Shown here one piece after another: positions 60,765-64,000 of a DNA stretch of 64,000 bases (its first letter is position 1; each line of letters starts with the position of its first letter). The translations under genes were made by a program, and so were the position numbers. The stretch is from positions 1 to 64,000 of the forward strand of contig NZ_ANAY01000001.1 in assembly GCF_000340965.1 (NCBI RefSeq), in the 5' to 3' direction. Below the pieces are notes generated by a model. The model was given only the letters and a program-made list of their open reading frames with translations. It had not been told where the DNA came from and ran no database searches. The DNA comes from Nocardiopsis kunsanensis DSM 44524 (GTDB taxonomy: Bacteria > Actinomycetota > Actinomycetes > Streptosporangiales > Streptosporangiaceae).

Positions 60765-62507
60765 TCAACCGACGGCACCCGCGTCGGCGGAGGTGTGGGT
60801 GGATCCGTCGGCACCAGGGGTCCGGCCGGGCCCGGTCTCCGGCCCCAGGGCGAGCAGGAGGCTGCCGCGGCGGTACCACTGGGCGGGCGGCCACCCCTGC
60901 CGGAGCAGTGCGGTACGGGCCAGCTCGGGCCTGATCTCGTTGACAAAAACGTACTGGTCCCCCTCGTCCTGGGAGCGGTCGAAGAAACCGCGGTCACCGG
61001 TGTCCTCGGGGAAGGTGTTCCGGGGGCGGGCGCCGACCGCGTCGGCCCCGGAGCACTCTGCCGCACACATCAGGTCGGCGAGGCGGTCCCGGCCCGCGGA
61101 CGCGGTCCACGGGTGGGCCCACCGGGCGCTCGCTCGGTGGGCGAGGGTGGCCCAGCGTTCGACGGGAAACCCGTCGTCGCCGGTGGTGTCGCGGGTGAGT
61201 TCCTCCGGGGTGTCGGGGGCGGTGAAACGTACGGTGCGTACGGTCAGGCCCTCCGCCCTCAGGCGGCGGATCCCGGACAGGCGGGCCGCGGCGGCCGGGA
61301 CGACGACCTCGGCCGGACGCAGGCGGAAGGTGAGCAGGTCGTCGGCGAGGCGTTCGGCCTCGTCCTCCCCCGAGGGGTCGGCCAGCACGGCCACGGCACG
61401 TCCGCGCAGGGGCAGTTCGGTCCCGGGGGTGCCGGGCGGGAAGTCGAGCCCGCCCAGGACCTCGGCCAGGCGCACGGGGGTGGCCTCGTCGAGGAAGACC
61501 CGGCGCAGCATCTCGCGCTGCTCGGCGTCCGTGGGCTCGTCCGTGCGCAGACGCGGCACGGACACCGCCAGGTCCTCCTCCCCTGCCATGGCGGCCGCGG
61601 CGGAGTAGGTGACGGTCCGGGCGCCGCAGGCTCTGGCCCGGCGGTGCAGGGGCCCGCTCCCGGGACCGTTGTCCGGCACGACGGCGACGTTGGCGGCACG
61701 CAGGGCCTCTGCGAGGTCCGGGGCGTCGGCCTCGACCACGCGCACGCCCAGGTCGTTGAGCACGTCGGGGACCCGCTCTCCGGGGTCGCCCCGCACGTAG
61801 ACCGCCTCGGGTCCGGGTGCCAGATCGGCGGCGACGGGGTTGAACAGGTGCAGCGGGACGCCGGCGTCACCGTGGTGGATGCGGTCGAAGCCCAGTCGGC
61901 GCAGCGCCGGAGGGGTGGGAGCGTCCTCCAGGAGCAGCGCCGGCACACCACGGGAGGCGGCCGATTCCAGGACCCAGTTCAGGGCGCGGGTGCGGTCGGC
62001 GACGGCGGGGTCCCCCACGTGTGCCCACGGCGACCCGGGCGCGGCGGCCGACGAGGAGACCAGGACGAGGTCGATGTCGACACCGTCCATGATGATCTGC
62101 GCGTCGTGGGGGCGCAGCGGGACCGATCTCAAGTAGGGGTCGACCGCCTGCTGGATCCCTGCGCCCACGACGGTGGCGGCCACGAGATGTTCCTCTCCCT
62201 GGCCGACGAGGCCGCTGAGCAGGCGCGCCTCCTGGCGGTCGGCGTCGAAGGAGCGCACCGGTTCCACTCGCCGCCGCTGGGAGTGGTTGGTGTTGCCGCT
62301 GCTGCGCCAGAGCCGGTAGAGGTCGCGTGGGAGACGGACCAGGGAACGGCCCGGCCGTTTGGCGGCGTTGGTCAGGGCACGGCCGACCTGGAGCGACGTC
62401 GACCCCTCCAGGGAGGCCAGCCGCACCTGTGCCTCCTGGAGCTGGGCCTCGCGTTCGGCCAGGGCCTGTCGGAGCTGTTCGGTCTGGCTCTGTTCACGCC
62501 GTTTCAC
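60765..62507 (-). CDS. Coiled-coil protein of a glycosyltransferase locus, unknown
   Basis: A 580-residue protein. Residues 1-35 form a coiled coil (EQLRQALAEREAQLQEAQVR). The stretch STSLQVGRALTNAAKRPGRS, then LVRLPRDLYRLW, is common in actinobacterial surface-glycan transferases. The remainder has two possible Rossmann-like halves (DIDLVLVSSSAAAPG; GRAVAVLADPSGEDEAERL) but no clear donor-binding motif. GTG 62507 has AAGGTGG 6 nt upstream. It lies 55 nt ahead of the tandem glycosyltransferase on the same strand. Confidence 0.72.
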   Translation of the reverse strand: MKRREQSQTEQLRQALAEREAQLQEAQVRLASLEGSTSLQVGRALTNAAKRPGRSLVRLPRDLYRLWRSSGNTNHSQRRRVEPVRSFDADRQEARLLSGLVGQGEEHLVAATVVGAGIQQAVDPYLRSVPLRPHDAQIIMDGVDIDLVLVSSSAAAPGSPWAHVGDPAVADRTRALNWVLESAASRGVPALLLEDAPTPPALRRLGFDRIHHGDAGVPLHLFNPVAADLAPGPEAVYVRGDPGERVPDVLNDLGVRVVEADAPDLAEALRAANVAVVPDNGPGSGPLHRRARACGARTVTYSAAAAMAGEEDLAVSVPRLRTDEPTDAEQREMLRRVFLDEATPVRLAEVLGGLDFPPGTPGTELPLRGRAVAVLADPSGEDEAERLADDLLTFRLRPAEVVVPAAAARLSGIRRLRAEGLTVRTVRFTAPDTPEELTRDTTGDDGFPVERWATLAHRASARWAHPWTASAGRDRLADLMCAAECSGADAVGARPRNTFPEDTGDRGFFDRSQDEGDQYVFVNEIRPELARTALLRQGWPPAQWYRRGSLLLALGPETGPGRTPGADGSTHTSADAGAVG

Positions 62508-62719
62508 GGTCTGCCACCTTGTGTTCTGGTCGGGTCGGCATCAGCAGGGACTGCCGGTGTGTCCGGCGCGCCGCTCCCGGCCGGGAGCGGATTCCCTGCT
62601 TCAGGCGGGCACTGGCACCTGAACTCGTGGGACGTCCGCGCTCGGCGGTCGGTGGGCCTGGCATGGGGAGATCACCTCGACCGGGGTTCGTTGTAGGGGG
62701 AGAATGCGGTGACGGGGGG

Positions 62720-63832
62720 TCATCGGACCCACCCCGACAGCACGGCGGCGATGCGCTCGCCGGAGCGTCCGTCCCACAGGGGCGGGACGTCGTCACCGGT
62801 TCGGCTCTCGGGTCGGCCGTCCAGGACCTTGGCCAGGGCCTGGACGAGGTCGTCCTCGGTGACGAGCTGGTTGGTTCCGTGTGTGATGGTGACGGGCCGT
62901 TCGGTGTTGGGGCGCAGGGTCAAGCAGGGCACCCCGAGGATGGTCGTCTCCTCCTGAACGCCCCCGGAATCGGTGACCACGGCGGCCGCGCCGCGGGTGA
63001 GCGCGACGAAATCGAGGTAACCGAGGGGGTCGAGCAGGCGCACGCCGGGGTGGTCGCCGAGACCGGCCCGGTCGAAGGCGGCCTTGCCGCGCGGGTGGAC
63101 GGGCATGACCACGGGGATCTGGTCGGCGATGGTGTGCAGGCGCCCGGTCAGGCGGGCGACGTTGTCGGGGTCGTCCACGTTGGCCGGGCGGTGCAGGGTC
63201 GCGGCCACGTAGCTGTCGGGCAGCTCGAAACGTGCGCGCAGGGCGTCGGCGTCGAACCGGTCCAGGTTATCCAGCAGGGTGTCGATCATGGGGTTGCCGA
63301 CCAGGTGGACCCGGTCGGTCGCGACCCCTTCACCGGCCAGATGTCCCACCGCCTCCGGGCTCGTGGCGAAACACAGGTCGCTGAGCCGGTCGGTGACCCG
63401 GCGGTTGATCTCCTCGGGCATGCTGTTGTCGAAGGAGCGCAGTCCCGCCTCGACGTGGGCGACGGGGATCTGGAGTTTGGCGGCCACCAGGGCGGCGGCC
63501 ACCGTGGAGTTCACGTCACCGTAGACCACGACGACACCCGGCTCCCGGCGGGTGAACTCCTCCTCCAGTCCGACCATGAGCGCGGCGGTCTGGGAGGCGT
63601 GTGAACCGGAGCCGACACCGAGGTCGACGTCGGGTGTGGGCAGCCCGAGGTCGCGGAAGAAGACCGCGGACATGCGGTCGTCGTAGTGCTGTCCGGTGTG
63701 CACGACCGACTGGTGGGCCCCGCGTCCACGGAGGGCGGAGACGACCGGTGCGGCCTTGACGAAGTTGGGCCGCGCGCCGACGACGTGCACGATCCCGGTT
63801 TCCCTGGTTCCGAGGGGAGCGCTCGCTGCCAC
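62720..63832 (-). CDS. wecB: UDP-N-acetylglucosamine 2-epimerase (non-hydrolysing)
   Basis: A 370-residue GT-B-fold epimerase making UDP-ManNAc from UDP-GlcNAc. Landmarks are VGARPNFVKAAPV, TGQHYDDRMS, HVEAGLRSFDNSMPEEINRR, VHPRGK, and VVTDSGGVQEE. Product UDP-ManNAc feeds cell-wall glycans such as linkage units or teichoic-type polymers. GTG 63832 has AAGGAG about 13 nt upstream, a long gap. First gene of the glycan set in transcription order. The remaining 158 nt of the window show no gene. Confidence 0.94.
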   Translation of the reverse strand: MAASAPLGTRETGIVHVVGARPNFVKAAPVVSALRGRGAHQSVVHTGQHYDDRMSAVFFRDLGLPTPDVDLGVGSGSHASQTAALMVGLEEEFTRREPGVVVVYGDVNSTVAAALVAAKLQIPVAHVEAGLRSFDNSMPEEINRRVTDRLSDLCFATSPEAVGHLAGEGVATDRVHLVGNPMIDTLLDNLDRFDADALRARFELPDSYVAATLHRPANVDDPDNVARLTGRLHTIADQIPVVMPVHPRGKAAFDRAGLGDHPGVRLLDPLGYLDFVALTRGAAAVVTDSGGVQEETTILGVPCLTLRPNTERPVTITHGTNQLVTEDDLVQALAKVLDGRPESRTGDDVPPLWDGRSGERIAAVLSGWVR

Positions 63833-64000
63833 GATTGTTCACGTCTCCTTCTGCTGTGGATCGGCTCGCCGGCGCGGTGTCACGGGCTGTCTGCGGCGGA
63901 GGGCCCGGGCCTTGCCCGAGCCGTCCACCGCACGTCGCCGTGGCGTCACCGCTCGGCCACGTCCGCGTGGTTGTGTTTCTGACCGTGCACGAGAACCGGA

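Noticed and set aside
63843..64000. A further gene at the right edge
   Set aside because: Open frames here have no ribosome site or recognisable sequence.

Overview
This is a chromosomal, very GC-rich actinobacterial segment. GTG starts are common, and lipoproteins, WhiB, ANTAR and DUF5753 regulators, mycoredoxin, AdnAB and UvrD2 are all present. The gene set and style (inference) fit the Nocardiopsaceae (Nocardiopsis/Streptomonospora type). Much of the order matches the M. tuberculosis stretch Rv3192-Rv3228: UPF0182, PDZ protease, DUF2342 protein, whiB7, uvrD2, mrx1, nudC, adnB, adnA, MGMT-like gene, moeZ, TetR, ferritin-like gene, rhlE, aroA, rsgA. I see no prophage, insertion sequence, CRISPR array or replication origin.

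Layout. 1-10.9 kb: TIGR03089 protein, amidohydrolase, DUF5753 regulator, PLDc_N membrane protein, lipoprotein cyclophilin, cysteine desulfurase, aroA-rsgA, a decayed DUF2087 gene, TetR, hisN and a lipoprotein. 11.2-11.7 kb: three identical initiator tRNA genes on a 198-bp repeat, each with its own promoter, ending in one terminator. 11.9-21.6 kb: UPF0182 protein, PPA1309-family protein, Lon-like PDZ protease, moaE, an epimerase, a DUF2342/Nudix/membrane operon and a YgjP-like metallopeptidase. 21.7-22.9 kb: whiB7 with an autoregulatory-type promoter, a 121-codon leader ORF and an intrinsic attenuator. 23-37.4 kb: a repair and redox block of tesB, uvrD2, mrx1, an ANTAR protein, nudC, an M20 peptidase, adnB, adnA and an alkyltransferase-like gene. 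37.5-45.7 kb: SPW-type membrane protein, moeZ, small proteins, TetR, a mechanosensitive-channel-like protein, a ferritin-like protein and rhlE. 45.9-56.2 kb: hydrolase, degenerate MBL protein, PHP phosphoesterase, DUF6758, typA, mutT, recD2 and two membrane proteins. 56.4-64 kb: a two-component system, then glycosyltransferase genes and wecB, which look like the edge of a surface-polysaccharide locus.

How the genes work together. AdnAB, UvrD2, RecD2, the alkyltransferase-like protein and MutT serve DNA repair and nucleotide sanitation. Mrx1 and MoeZ are preceded by SigR/SigH-type promoters (GGAA[GT]-N18/19-GTT), linking this block to thiol-oxidative stress. The membrane channel has a SigB-like promoter. 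WhiB7 connects the region to ribosome-targeting antibiotic stress.

The less ordinary observations are the long translated leader ahead of whiB7, a CTG start for rhlE overlapping a possible leaderless leader ORF, an MBL-fold protein that lost almost all metal ligands, two frameshifted small genes, and the tRNA-fMet triplication. Start sites and domain assignments come from reading the sequence by eye; no database search was run.
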